Part shown: positions 1-8,510 of the stretch, piece by piece
Position numbering within the stretch: the first letter of the stretch is position 1
Layout of the letters: each line of letters starts with the position of its first letter
DNA from: an uncultured Planctomycetaceae bacterium
GTDB lineage: Bacteria; Planctomycetota; Planctomycetia; Pirellulales; Lacipirellulaceae
DNA: 14,443 nucleotides
Reading direction: 5' to 3'
Assembly: GCA_937860165.1 (NCBI GenBank)
Contig: CALMBE010000749.1
Location: 1-14,443 of the forward strand
The notes under the pieces: model-generated
Seen by the model: only the letters and a program-made list of their open reading frames with translations
Database searches by the model: none
Told to the model about the DNA's origin: nothing
Program-made: the position numbers and the translations under genes

Positions 1-5
1 AGGCG

Positions 6-1346
6 GTGGTGTTCGCGCTGCTGGCCTTGAGCAAGCAGTTGGCCGAGGCGCAGGGCCAGTTGACTCCCTCGGCGACGCCCAGCACCCCGTCGGGGATGAT
101 TCCGCCCTACGAGAAGCCGCCCGCCAAGCGCCGCGGCAACAAGCGGCCCGGGGCGAAGGCCGGCCATCCCGGTTCTCGGCGTCCGCCGCCCGAACGGATC
201 GACTGGCAGGTCGAACATCGGGCCGACCGCTGTCCCGACTGCGGCGGCCGCCTCAAACGCTGCACGGAGACCCGCGTCCGCTACACCGAAGACATTCCCG
301 AGGTGCGGCCGGAGACGACCGAACATACGATCCACCGCGACTGGTGTCCGCAATGCCGCCAGAAAGTCGAGCCGCCGGTGACCGCCGCCTTGCCGGGCAA
401 CGTGCTCGGCAATCGCACGTTGGTCCTCTCGGCGTGGCTCCACTACGCCTTGGGAAACACCCTGTCGCAGATCGTCGAGGTGTTCAATTTTCACTTGCAG
501 ATGAAGCTCACCGCCGGGGGCCTCGTGCAGATGTGGCAACGGCTGCAGGAGGTCCTCTACGGCTGGTACGAGCAGATTCAACGCGAGGCGCTCGAATCGG
601 CCGTGTTGCACGCCGACGAGACCGGCTGGCGCGTGGACGGCCGGACGAACTGGCTGTGGTGCTTTGGCAACCCGTATTTGACCTACTACCTGATCGACCG
701 GTCGCGGGGGAGCCCCGCCTTGGCGAAGTTTTTTATCGCGGAATTCGCCGGGACGCTGGTGAGCGATTTTTGGGGCGCTTACAACGCGGTCTGCTGCGCC
801 GCGCGACAAACGTGTTTGGTCCATCTGCTGCGAGAACTGGAGCAGACGGAGCAGTACAAGTCCCCGGGCGACGAGTGGCCCCCCTTCGCCAAGAAGCTGC
901 GGCGGTTGATTGGCGACGCGATCCGGCTGTGGCGGAAGAAGCCGGAGCTGTCCGCCGACTCGTACGCTTCGCGACGGGACTGTTTGCACCGGCGGTTGGC
1001 GGAGCTCATCGACGGGACGTGGAACGACGTCCACGCCCGCCGCTTGGTGAAGCGGCTGCGACGGCACAGCGACGATCTGTTGACGTTCCTCGACCAAGCG
1101 GGAGTTCCCTTCGATAACAACCACGCCGAACGGTCGATCCGCCCGGCGGTGATCCTCCGCAAAAACAGCTACGGCAACCGCAGCCAGCGCGGGGCCGACT
1201 GCCAAGCCGTGCTGATGAGCGTCTTTCGCACCCTCCAACAACGCGGTCACGATCCCATTCAAACCGTCGTCCAGGCCGTCGAACATTACCTCGTCCACCA
1301 ACAACTCCCGCCGCTGCCTGAACCGAAAACTGCTTCAGACGGCTGA
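6..1346 (+). CDS. IS66-family transposase (TnpC type), start possibly outside window
   Basis: DDE transposase that catalyses excision and insertion of the element. The 446 visible residues show the IS66 domain order. A short N-terminal region with a Pro/Lys/Arg-rich linker (about 25-60) comes first. The zinc-binding domain follows, with C76-x2-C79 (RCPDCGG) and C114-x2-C117 (WCPQC). The catalytic domain carries D204 in HADETGW, D254 in SDFWGAY and E375 in NNHAERSIRP, and a conserved C-terminal segment with KNSYGNRS comes after it. All three acidic residues are present and no frameshift is seen, so the enzyme looks functional. The frame is open upstream of the GTG at position 6, and IS66 transposases are often around 500 residues, so the true start probably lies left of the window. 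The accessory tnpA and tnpB genes of many IS66 elements are not visible. Confidence 0.95.
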   Translation: MVFALLALSKQLAEAQGQLTPSATPSTPSGMIPPYEKPPAKRRGNKRPGAKAGHPGSRRPPPERIDWQVEHRADRCPDCGGRLKRCTETRVRYTEDIPEVRPETTEHTIHRDWCPQCRQKVEPPVTAALPGNVLGNRTLVLSAWLHYALGNTLSQIVEVFNFHLQMKLTAGGLVQMWQRLQEVLYGWYEQIQREALESAVLHADETGWRVDGRTNWLWCFGNPYLTYYLIDRSRGSPALAKFFIAEFAGTLVSDFWGAYNAVCCAARQTCLVHLLRELEQTEQYKSPGDEWPPFAKKLRRLIGDAIRLWRKKPELSADSYASRRDCLHRRLAELIDGTWNDVHARRLVKRLRRHSDDLLTFLDQAGVPFDNNHAERSIRPAVILRKNSYGNRSQRGADCQAVLMSVFRTLQQRGHDPIQTVVQAVEHYLVHQQLPPLPEPKTASDG

Positions 1347-1348
1347 AG
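1333..1348. repeat. Perfect hairpin spanning the transposase stop codon
   Basis: Arms CTTCAG (1333-1338) and CTGAAG (1343-1348) flank an ACGG loop, and the TGA stop at 1344-1346 lies in the right arm. No T-run follows, so intrinsic termination is uncertain. It may be part of the terminal structure of the IS. Confidence 0.5.
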
Positions 1349-1354
1349 TGTTAC

Positions 1355-1620
1355 CAAAACCCGAAAGAACCTGTCAATTCAGACTGGGCCAGGCACTAGG
1401 AGTTCTTGGGAAAGTCGATTTCCTCTCTTGGTTTGTTTCCACTAAGTCTCCGAACTGAAAAGATAGCTGGCAGGTGGATGATCAGTTAGTCCTTGACTCT
1501 TTGTCCTGCAATCTGTGAGGCACTAGCGAAATCGGCAGAATTCTCACCTGCAAAAGCCGGATCCCCTACCACGAGAATCTGATAAAATGGGCAAGCTCTC
1601 GTTTACCTCCTAAATCCTTC
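1355..1620. other. Gene-free stretch between IS66 and the DUF255 gene
   Basis: I see no gene, RNA or clear repeat in these 266 bases. The sequence is less GC-rich than the IS. An AT-rich block (GATAAAAT, 1581-1588) could be a -10 region for the downstream gene, but no convincing -35 lies at the right distance. Whatever promoter drives the DUF255 gene must lie here or be supplied by the IS. Confidence 0.4.
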
Positions 1621-3711
1621 ATGGACTTAAAGATGCCCAACCGCCTCGCACATGAAACCAGCCCGTACCTTCTCCAGCATCAAGGGAACCCGGTCGATTG
1701 GTATCCTTGGGGACCCGAAGCTCTGGAACGTGCAAAGCGGGAAGACAAGCCGATTTTTCTTTCAATCGGCTATTCGGCATGTCATTGGTGCCATGTGATG
1801 GAACATGAGAGCTTCGAGAATGCAGCGATCGCTGAAAAGCTTAATACGAGTTTTGTCTCGATCAAAGTCGACCGCGAGGAACGCCCCGATCTCGATCAAC
1901 TCTATATGAATGCAGTGCAGATGCTCACCGGCAGGGGAGGGTGGCCGATGAGTGTCTTTCTCACCCCCAAGTTAAAACCCTTCTACGGGGGTACTTATTG
2001 GCCACCGCACGCTAAGCACGGAATGCCGGGATTCGACCAAATCTTGGATGCGGTGTCGGCCGCCTGGACCAACAACCGCGTTGCCGCGGACGAAGCCGCT
2101 GAGAACCTGACCGAAGAGCTTGTGAAGTCTGTTCAACAACCGAACACCACAGGCGAACCCGAGGCCAACCTAATTCAATCGGCGATTCTCCAGCTAGCGC
2201 GGTCCTATGACCGCATGTACGGCGGATTTGGCGGGGCACCTAAGTTTCCCGCCCCGATGTCGCTGCGATTGCTTCTGCGGCATGGGATTCGCGCGCACGA
2301 TGCCTCGGCTGTCGACATGGTACGAGGGACATTGGATCACATGGCCGCCGGTGGGATTTACGATCACCTGGGAGGTGGGTTTGCCCGTTATTCGGTCGAT
2401 GCCCGTTGGTTGGTACCACATTTTGAAAAGATGCTTTACGACAACTCCCAGTTGGCCGTCGCGTACTTGGAAGCCTTTCAAGTCACGGGCAAGGAACAAT
2501 ATTCCCAAACCGTGCGTGAGACCTTGGACTATGTGCTGCGTGATATGACCGACCCTGTGGGGGGCTTCTACAGCACCGAAGATGCCGACAGTGAAGGAAT
2601 TGAGGGGAAGTTTTACACCTGGAAAAAGTCGGAGATTATCGATGTCCTCGGCGTCGAGGCAGGTGAAACCTTTGCGCTAGTTTACGATGCCTCCGAGGAG
2701 GGGAACTTTGAGCACGCGAATATCTTGAATCTGCCGAAGACCTTCGAGCAACAAGCCGCCCTACTGGGTAGGCCCCCGGCGGAGCTCGGGCAAGAACTGG
2801 CTGCCAGCCGGGCCAAACTATTCGAGGTTCGTCGGGGTCGGATTCATCCCCACAAGGACGACAAAGTATTGGTTGCCTGGAATGGCTTGATGATCGAGGC
2901 ACTTGCCTTGGCGGGAGGGGCACTCACGGAGCCTCGCTACTTAGACGCCGCCCGTAAGGCCGCCGGCTTTCTTTCAACCGATTTGCGGCAAAGTGATGGT
3001 CGCTTATTCCACACCTGGCGCAAAGGGAAGGCAAAAGTAGATGGCTATCTGGATGACTACGCCTATTTGGCTTGCGGATTGATCGCCCTCTATGAAGCCA
3101 CCTTCGATGCTCGCTATTTGGATCAAGCCATCCAACTGGTCGACACGGTACTTGAACGATTTGGCGATTCAAAAGCGGGGGGATTTTTCTACACCGCCGA
3201 TGACCAGGAAACGCTACTAGTGCGGATCAAGGAGTTTGCCGACAACGCCGTTCCCAACGCCAATGCCATGGCAACCATGGCGCTCCTAAAACTTGGCAAA
3301 CTCACCGGTCGTGAACGATACGTGGAAGCCGCGACGAAAACGCTCGAAGCCAGTGTGCCATTAATCGAGCGCTACCCCTCGGCCTGTGGCCAGATGTTGT
3401 TGGCACTGGATTTTTGGTTAGGCCCCAGTTATGAAATCGTGTTGGCGGGCGACCTGGCACAGCCAGAAGTTCAGCAGGTCCGCAATGACATCTCTCGGCG
3501 ATTTTTTCCCAGTAAAGTTCTCGCCTATGCGAGTGACAATCCCTCACCATGGCTCGAAGCACTAATAGTTGGTAAGTCGCCACTGGGTGATGCGCCAACC
3601 CTTTACGTGTGCGAAGGTTTTACATGCCAAGCACCAGCTCGAGGTCAAGAAGAAATCGCCCACGCCTTGGATAACTTGTTACCGCAGGGTGAATTTCAGG
3701 GCGAGAACTAA
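1621..3711 (+). CDS. DUF255 (YyaL/SPATA20-like) thioredoxin-domain protein
   Basis: A member of the DUF255 family (bacterial YyaL, mammalian SPATA20). Its proteins join an N-terminal thioredoxin-like domain to a C-terminal alpha/alpha-toroid domain resembling six-hairpin glycosidases and N-acylglucosamine epimerases. The biochemical role is not established. The 696-residue length is normal. The family hallmark runs from [13 protein letters not shown] (23-35) to [14 protein letters not shown], with the CxxC cysteines at 54 and 57. Further conserved pieces are [53 protein letters not shown] and [13 protein letters not shown]. No signal peptide is seen, so it is probably cytoplasmic. Neither the ATG at 1621 nor the one at 1633 (MPNRLAHE, where many relatives start) has a clear Shine-Dalgarno, so the start could be four codons later. 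It stands alone and converges on the DUF1080 gene. Confidence 0.93.
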   Translation: MDLKMPNRLAHETSPYLLQHQGNPVDWYPWGPEALERAKREDKPIFLSIGYSACHWCHVMEHESFENAAIAEKLNTSFVSIKVDREERPDLDQLYMNAVQMLTGRGGWPMSVFLTPKLKPFYGGTYWPPHAKHGMPGFDQILDAVSAAWTNNRVAADEAAENLTEELVKSVQQPNTTGEPEANLIQSAILQLARSYDRMYGGFGGAPKFPAPMSLRLLLRHGIRAHDASAVDMVRGTLDHMAAGGIYDHLGGGFARYSVDARWLVPHFEKMLYDNSQLAVAYLEAFQVTGKEQYSQTVRETLDYVLRDMTDPVGGFYSTEDADSEGIEGKFYTWKKSEIIDVLGVEAGETFALVYDASEEGNFEHANILNLPKTFEQQAALLGRPPAELGQELAASRAKLFEVRRGRIHPHKDDKVLVAWNGLMIEALALAGGALTEPRYLDAARKAAGFLSTDLRQSDGRLFHTWRKGKAKVDGYLDDYAYLACGLIALYEATFDARYLDQAIQLVDTVLERFGDSKAGGFFYTADDQETLLVRIKEFADNAVPNANAMATMALLKLGKLTGRERYVEAATKTLEASVPLIERYPSACGQMLLALDFWLGPSYEIVLAGDLAQPEVQQVRNDISRRFFPSKVLAYASDNPSPWLEALIVGKSPLGDAPTLYVCEGFTCQAPARGQEEIAHALDNLLPQGEFQGEN

Positions 3712-3749
3712 ACTTCGCACACCTCGCCCGCCGACGCGAGGGACATTTG

Positions 3750-3789
3750 CCTCTAGGAAATTCCCGGAGGCCTGTGTGCCTTCCGGGCT
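3750..3789. repeat. Degenerate REP-like palindrome between convergent genes
   Basis: The pattern CCTCTAGG-AAATT-CCCGGAGG, then an 8-base spacer and CCTTCCGGGCT, matches the better-preserved repeat at 11955-12007 in order and spacing. The left outer arm (about 3731-3741) is decayed. It lies in the 107-base gap between two converging stop codons, where it could act as a bidirectional terminator or mRNA 3'-end stabiliser. That role is inference. Confidence 0.5.
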
Positions 3790-3818
3790 GGGGTTTGTGG
3801 CAAGATTACGCGGGCAGC

Positions 3819-4496
3819 TTATTCTAGCTCACGGATTCGCAGATTACGGAACTTGTAAGTTTTGCCCTTTTCGCCGTGGTGTTGAATTCCCAGAGGCCCT
3901 CGGGCATCCAGATCGTCGTGAATATCGGTGATCAACACATCATTGACCTCGATCTTGATGGTATCCCCTTGGCAGGTAATACGGTAGAGATTCCAGTCGT
4001 GGCGTTTGATCGCACCGGCGATTTCAGGCTTGGCAAAGAACGCCTTAGATTCCTTTTCATACGCCAAGTATTTCTGTTCGGTGGTTCTCCCGGATTGGCT
4101 CGGCCAGAGCCATTGGCGGCGCCCCTCGTCGTATAATCCACCCGACCAGCGACGTTCCGAGCCGTCGACCTCCGCTTGATACCCAAAGACATTATTCGGC
4201 TCGACATGACAACGGAACATGAATCCCGAGTTGGCTTCCCCCTCGGGGAGTTTGACCTCGCCTTCAAAAATAAAGTTTCCAAATTCTCGCTCGGTCACCA
4301 GATAAAACATATTGTCCGAGATCAAGTGAATTTCACTATCGACGACCTTCACCTGTCCGTGGTCGAAGGGATTTTTCCAACCAGTAGTGTCCTTGCCGTT
4401 AAACAAATCGAACCAAGCGCCGTCGACAGCCGAGCAGCCCAGTGGGGCAAGGCAAACACTAAGAATCGCAATTGAGAAGCACACTTTGAGGGGCAT
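3819..4496 (-). CDS. Exported DUF1080 (3-keto-disaccharide hydrolase-like) protein
   Basis: A 225-residue protein with one DUF1080 domain, a concanavalin-like beta-sandwich greatly expanded in planctomycetes. Some members hydrolyse 3-keto-glycosides; the substrate here is unknown. The N-terminus has a lysine and a hydrophobic core to about residue 20 (ILSVCLAPLGCSA). Cys21 could be lipidated, but proline at the -3 position is not a standard lipobox, so ordinary signal-peptidase cleavage is also possible. The domain opens with WFDLFNGKDTTGWKNP (28-43) and continues through GNFIFEGEVKLPEGEANSGF, FGYQAEVD, WNLYRITCQGDTIKIEVND and GPLGIQHHG to a closing FRNLRIREL. The start is supported by AGGTG five bases before the ATG on the minus strand. 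A plausible promoter lies upstream at 4562-4589. The gene appears to be transcribed on its own. Confidence 0.88.
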   Translation of the reverse strand: MPLKVCFSIAILSVCLAPLGCSAVDGAWFDLFNGKDTTGWKNPFDHGQVKVVDSEIHLISDNMFYLVTEREFGNFIFEGEVKLPEGEANSGFMFRCHVEPNNVFGYQAEVDGSERRWSGGLYDEGRRQWLWPSQSGRTTEQKYLAYEKESKAFFAKPEIAGAIKRHDWNLYRITCQGDTIKIEVNDVLITDIHDDLDARGPLGIQHHGEKGKTYKFRNLRIRELE

Positions 4497-4533
4497 ATTT
4501 CACCTGATAAGGCAAAGGAGTAAGTCTTCGGCA

Positions 4534-4553
4534 CCTCCGATTTCCGGGGGAGG
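4534..4553. repeat. Small hairpin in the 5' leader of the DUF1080 gene
   Basis: Arms CCTCC (4534-4538) and GGAGG (4549-4553) flank a 10-base loop. Under the proposed promoter it falls at the very beginning of the transcript. It shares CCTCC/GGAGG arms with the REP-like repeats and may be a decayed relative, but the match is short. Confidence 0.3.
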
Positions 4554-4561
4554 CTTTCACC

Positions 4562-4589
4562 AGTATACCATATTCAATCGTTCGATCAA
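4562..4589 (-). promoter_or_regulatory. Candidate sigma-70 promoter for the DUF1080 gene
   Basis: On the minus strand TTGATC (4589-4584) and TATACT (4567-4562) are separated by 16 bases, matching TTGACA at 4 of 6 and TATAAT at 5 of 6 positions. Transcription would begin near 4555 and leave a leader of about 58 bases before the ATG at 4496. Confidence 0.5.
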
Positions 4590-4664
4590 TCCCTGAGGGA
4601 GGCAGGAAGTGAGGCAGCGCAGGGCAGGCGAATTTGAGAGGGAAACCTGCGTTGCTCACGCCTC

Positions 4665-4683
4665 ACTGGAAACGCGATCCAGT
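4665..4683 (-). terminator. Hairpin downstream of the efflux operon
   Basis: Arms ACTGGA (4665-4670) and TCCAGT (4678-4683) form a perfect 6-bp stem with a 7-base loop, 46 bases beyond the stop of the last operon gene. No T-run follows on the minus strand, so this is at best a weak or Rho-assisted terminator. Confidence 0.3.
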
Positions 4684-4728
4684 AACAGAAGAACTTGTGA
4701 GGTGCCGTTGGGTCTCAGCCCCCTACGG

Positions 4729-5238
4729 CTAATGCTTCTCTTTGACGCCATGAATATGAGTGGCGACATGTTTGTGCTCAATGGTGCCGCGGTAGGATTT
4801 GTCATCGATTTTCACCGCTAATTGCGGCTCGGCATCTTCGTGGTCGAGTTCTTCGCCAAGTTCTGCATCGGTCGAAACGAACCGGGAAGACTTTCCAACA
4901 GGATCGCTGGAGTCGGCTGACGCCGAGAGTGTGAATTGCTCGCCTCGTCCTTCATGTTGGAGATTAATAGTAATCTCAGCAGCATCAATAGGCTCGTTTA
5001 CTTTGGCTGTGGAATCAAGAATATAGATGGTGACACTCTTAGCCGCATCATCGTGAACGAATTCTGCATGGTACTCTTCAGTGCCCAATTCAATCAAACT
5101 GCCGCCATGTGGACCCTCACTGGGATGGTCGTCTACGGCGTGCTCTGTGTGCGTGGTATCTTTCGTGGGAGGCGGTGACGATCCACAACCCACAACAGCC
5201 AGTACCACAATCGGAATGAAAATCGCTGACTTCTTCAT
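4729..5238 (-). CDS. Putative metal-binding lipoprotein of the efflux operon
   Basis: A 169-residue protein with a clear lipoprotein signal: MKK, a hydrophobic stretch and VVGC, with Cys18 as the lipidation site. The mature N-terminus is His/Asp-rich (THTEHAVDDHPSEGPHGG). The middle reads as a beta-rich domain (YHAEFVHDDAAKSVTIYILD, AAEITINLQHEGRG, SSRFVSTDAELG). The C-terminus is again His-rich (EHKHVATHIHGVKEKH). I do not recognise an enzyme family. Residues and position argue for a membrane-anchored periplasmic metal-binding or metal-delivery protein working with the pump. It starts 56 bases after the pump stop and has a strong Shine-Dalgarno (AAGGAG, 7 bases before ATG), so it is the last gene of the efflux operon. 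The lipobox is seen directly; metal binding is inferred. Confidence 0.82.
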   Translation of the reverse strand: MKKSAIFIPIVVLAVVGCGSSPPPTKDTTHTEHAVDDHPSEGPHGGSLIELGTEEYHAEFVHDDAAKSVTIYILDSTAKVNEPIDAAEITINLQHEGRGEQFTLSASADSSDPVGKSSRFVSTDAELGEELDHEDAEPQLAVKIDDKSYRGTIEHKHVATHIHGVKEKH

Positions 5239-5294
5239 CGTTTAACTCCTTAAAGGAAATGTCCTGAACACAAACGGGATGAGGTAATTCGGTT

Positions 5295-8200
5295 CTATTC
5301 ACCTGGATAAGCAAACTCTTCTTTATCCACCAGCGAAATGTGTTGTTCTTCGGATTCCACAATGCGACGCGCGGAACCCAATCCCATAGTCCAAAACAAC
5401 GCCGGATGCACGAAGAAATCCAAGAGCGTGGAGCTGATGAGCCCCCCCACGATCACGGTGGCGACGGGATAGAGAATTTCTTTTCCCGGCTCGCCCGCCG
5501 ACAGCGTGAGGGGAATCAGGGCGATGCCCGCTGTCAAAGCTGTCATGAGCACGGGAGCCAGCCGTTCCAGGCCGCCCCGCACGATCATTTCTTTGGTCCA
5601 ACCTTCCCCTTCATATTTTACCAAATGAAGATAATGGTTTAGCAGGAGGATGCCGTTCCGGGAGGCCACGCCGACTAAGGCGATAAAGCCGACCATTGCC
5701 GCTACAGTGAGTGTCTGGTGCGTAACCACCAGCGCCGCCACGGCCCCGATAAAGGCCATCGGGAGCGCAGCCATCACTTGGAGCGACAAGTTCACTGAAT
5801 GGAACATGGTGAACAGCACCAAGAAAATGCCCACCAGCGAGGCCAAAAATAAGAGTGCAATCGTATCCGAAGCCGACTGCTGACTCTCGAATTGACCGCT
5901 ATAAACAATGTCGTAACCGGTGGGTAGTGCGGCTCTTATCGGCGCAAGCCGTTGCTTGATGTCCTCAACCACGTCGACTAGACCGCGGTCACGCACATTG
6001 CACTGCACGACAATTCTGCGTCGGACCTGCTCGCGATTGACCGTGTTAGGCCCTCCCGCCTTATAGATTTTGGCGATATCTTCAAGCTTCACAGAAGTCC
6101 CGGAAGGAGTTTCGATCTCCAGTCTCTGCAGCGCGTCGATGTCTTCACGATACGATTCGTCGAGTCGCACCAGGAGATCGAAGGTCCGCTGACCATCGAG
6201 AACTTGGGAGACAATATCACCCTGCATGGCCGTTTCGATGAATTCGTTGACTGCCATCCTTCGCAGGCCGAATTGCTCGAGCCGATAACCATCCGCTTCG
6301 ATGCGCAACTGAGGAATGATCGTTTGCTGTTCGATTTGGAGGTCGCGCACCCCGGGAATACTGGAGATGGCCACTTGCATCGCTTCGGCCTCCCTACGCA
6401 GAATGTCGAGATCGTCGCCAAATAACTTAATCGCCACTTGTGCCTTGACGCCAGAGAGCATGTGCGAGATCAAATGAGCCAGCGGTTGTTCGACGGCCGT
6501 CACAATGCCTGGAATATCCGCCAGGGCTTCGCTAATTTCTTCGATACTTTCTTCTCGCGATTGCTTGCTCTCGGGATCGATCGTGGCGATGATCTCTGTG
6601 ACATTGACTCCCTCGGCGTGTTCGTCCAGTTCCGCGCGACCGGTTTTGCGGACGAACTCGCTGATGGCGCCAATTTCTTGGAGTCGTCTCTCGACTTGGG
6701 CCGAGACTTCATTGGATTTTGCCAAGGAACTTCCCGGAGGGAGCAGTACGTTGACCTGAATGGCACCTTCGTTGAACGGCGGCAAGAAATCGCGATCCAA
6801 TCCCACTAAGGCCAGCATGGACACGCCGACCATGGCCACTGTTACCAGCAGAATTATTTTAGGAATGCGAAGACTGAGGCGAATGACTCTTTCGGCGATC
6901 CATTTGATTGAGCGCAGAACGAAACTATCCTGCTCGCGCTCCATGAGCTTCGAGTCCCCCAGTAACCAATAGGAAAGTACGGGAGTAACCGTCAGAGAAA
7001 CAATCAACGACGCCAGAATGGAAACGATGTAGGCAATCCCTAAGGGTGTGAATAGCCGACCTTCCATTCCCGAGAGTGCAAACAACGGAACGAATACAAG
7101 AACAACGATCATCGTGCTGAACACGATGGAGTTGCGCACTTCCACGCTGGCCTGAAAGACAATTTGCAAAGGATGCCTCGGATTGCGACTGTGTTTGTTT
7201 TCCCGCAATCGTCGGAAGATGTTTTCCACGTCAACGATGGCATCATCCACCAGTTCACCGATCGCGACTGCCAAGCCTCCGAGTGTCATGGTGTTGATAG
7301 ACAACCCAAATCCCGCGAAAATGAGGGTCGTCATCACAATGGAAAGCGGAATGGCAGTCAACGTGATAAACGTGGTTCTGAGGTTGAATAAGAACAAGAA
7401 CAGGATGATGATTACTAGGATCGCGCCATCGCGGAGTGCTTCCATAACATTCTCAATCGCCAGGTCGATAAAAGTCTCTTGCTGATAGAGCTCGGGAAGA
7501 ATGCGGACGTCGGGTGGCAGCGAGGGTTTCAAATCCTTTAGTGCGGCGACCACCGATTTCGTCACCTGCCGAGTGTCCGATTTGGGTTGCTTGTTGATCG
7601 TAAGCACTACGGCGGCCCCCCCCTCGAAGTTGCCATCCGCGTTGCGGGAGTAGGCCGCACTGTCACCACGCTTGACCTGGGGGCCTTCTATCACACGGGC
7701 CACTTGCGAAAGGCGCACCGATTGACCGTCGCGGTGCACGACCGGGATGCGCTTGATTTCCTCAATCGACCCAACTCGCCCCAGTGCGCGCACCAGATAT
7801 TCGTTGGGGCCCTGCTCGTCCAGATATCCCCCCGCGGAATTTTGGTTGCTCTCGCGCAGGGCACTCTTGACTTCGGCCAGTGTGACACCGAATCGCAACA
7901 TTTCGTTGGGATCGACCAATACTTGAAACTGCTTCCGCTCTCCCCCCATGACCACTACTTGCGAAACGCCCTCGATCGTGAGGAGTCGTTGCCGAACGAC
8001 CCAGTCGGCCAGGGTCCGCAATTTCATCGGTGTGGTCTTACCCCCTTCGCTCATCAACCCAATGATCTGAATTTGTCCCATGATCGACGAAATGGGAGCA
8101 AGCTGCGGATTGATTCCTTGAGGCAATTGATCCGCAACCAATGCCAATCGTTCATTGACAATCTGGCGGTCATTGAAGATATCGGTTCCCCAATCAAATT

Positions 8201-8486
8201 CCACGTACACTACCGAGAGCCCGACTCCCGAGGAACTCCGCACGTCTTGCACCCCGGTTGCACCATTGAGTGCCGTCTCGATGGGAAAGGTAATGAGGGT
8301 CTCGACTTCTTCGGGTGCCATGCCCAGGGCTTCCGTCATGATGACGACACGCGGGCGATTGAGATCGGGAAATACGTCGATGTGTAACCGCGTAGCTTGC
8401 CACCCACCATACAAGACGAGAAACACAGCAATCGCAATCACCAACAGGCGATTCTGGAGCGAAAATCGTATGACGGCATTCAGCAT
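5295..8486 (-). CDS. HME-family RND heavy-metal efflux pump (CzcA/CusA-like)
   Basis: The inner-membrane proton antiporter of a tripartite metal exporter; 1063 residues, full length for the family. The N-terminal helix is followed by HIDVFPDLNRP (35-45) and the first porter domain. Helices TM2-TM6 lie at about 350-510, the second porter domain at about 570-850, and the last helices after about 880. The TM4 proton-relay motif is AIGELVDDAIVDVENIF (408-424). D414 and E421 correspond to CusA D405 and E412, while the extra first Asp of CzcA (DFG) is Ala here. Of the three CusA copper-binding Met residues, two positions appear as N579 and V629 and only M676 is kept, which speaks against Cu(I)/Ag(I). 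The start has AAAGGA 9 bases upstream and lies 24 bases after the adaptor stop, so translation is probably coupled. The alignment to CusA is from memory. Confidence 0.95.
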   Translation of the reverse strand: MLNAVIRFSLQNRLLVIAIAVFLVLYGGWQATRLHIDVFPDLNRPRVVIMTEALGMAPEEVETLITFPIETALNGATGVQDVRSSSGVGLSVVYVEFDWGTDIFNDRQIVNERLALVADQLPQGINPQLAPISSIMGQIQIIGLMSEGGKTTPMKLRTLADWVVRQRLLTIEGVSQVVVMGGERKQFQVLVDPNEMLRFGVTLAEVKSALRESNQNSAGGYLDEQGPNEYLVRALGRVGSIEEIKRIPVVHRDGQSVRLSQVARVIEGPQVKRGDSAAYSRNADGNFEGGAAVVLTINKQPKSDTRQVTKSVVAALKDLKPSLPPDVRILPELYQQETFIDLAIENVMEALRDGAILVIIILFLFLFNLRTTFITLTAIPLSIVMTTLIFAGFGLSINTMTLGGLAVAIGELVDDAIVDVENIFRRLRENKHSRNPRHPLQIVFQASVEVRNSIVFSTMIVVLVFVPLFALSGMEGRLFTPLGIAYIVSILASLIVSLTVTPVLSYWLLGDSKLMEREQDSFVLRSIKWIAERVIRLSLRIPKIILLVTVAMVGVSMLALVGLDRDFLPPFNEGAIQVNVLLPPGSSLAKSNEVSAQVERRLQEIGAISEFVRKTGRAELDEHAEGVNVTEIIATIDPESKQSREESIEEISEALADIPGIVTAVEQPLAHLISHMLSGVKAQVAIKLFGDDLDILRREAEAMQVAISSIPGVRDLQIEQQTIIPQLRIEADGYRLEQFGLRRMAVNEFIETAMQGDIVSQVLDGQRTFDLLVRLDESYREDIDALQRLEIETPSGTSVKLEDIAKIYKAGGPNTVNREQVRRRIVVQCNVRDRGLVDVVEDIKQRLAPIRAALPTGYDIVYSGQFESQQSASDTIALLFLASLVGIFLVLFTMFHSVNLSLQVMAALPMAFIGAVAALVVTHQTLTVAAMVGFIALVGVASRNGILLLNHYLHLVKYEGEGWTKEMIVRGGLERLAPVLMTALTAGIALIPLTLSAGEPGKEILYPVATVIVGGLISSTLLDFFVHPALFWTMGLGSARRIVESEEQHISLVDKEEFAYPGE

Positions 8487-8510
8487 TGCCGGGATTCCTT
8501 TCTCGGCAAA

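Larger units (their letters stand above)
1..1354 (+). mobile_element. IS66-family insertion sequence, 3' portion
   Basis: The element is defined by its intact IS66 transposase gene, whose reading frame is open to the left edge, so the 5' end and left inverted repeat lie outside the window. The right end is proposed at 1354 because the sequence reads ...AGTGTTAC there. Its complement starts GTAACACT, and IS66 elements typically begin with GTAA. If so, the transposase stop codon sits only 8 bases inside the element. The target duplication would be the 8 bases from 1355 (CAAAACCC), but the left copy cannot be checked. The element is visibly richer in G+C, with mostly G/C-ending codons, than the gene to its right, which fits recent arrival. 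The boundary is a proposal; the element identity is firm. Confidence 0.6.

Noticed and set aside
344..1117. Long forward frame of 257 codons inside the transposase gene
   Set aside because: It is out of frame with the intact IS66 transposase, rich in Arg/Gly/Ala, and a by-product of high GC.
7587..8387. 266-codon plus-strand frame opposite the RND pump
   Set aside because: It lies antisense to strongly conserved pump sequence, has no recognisable domain, and is explained by codon bias of the pump gene.
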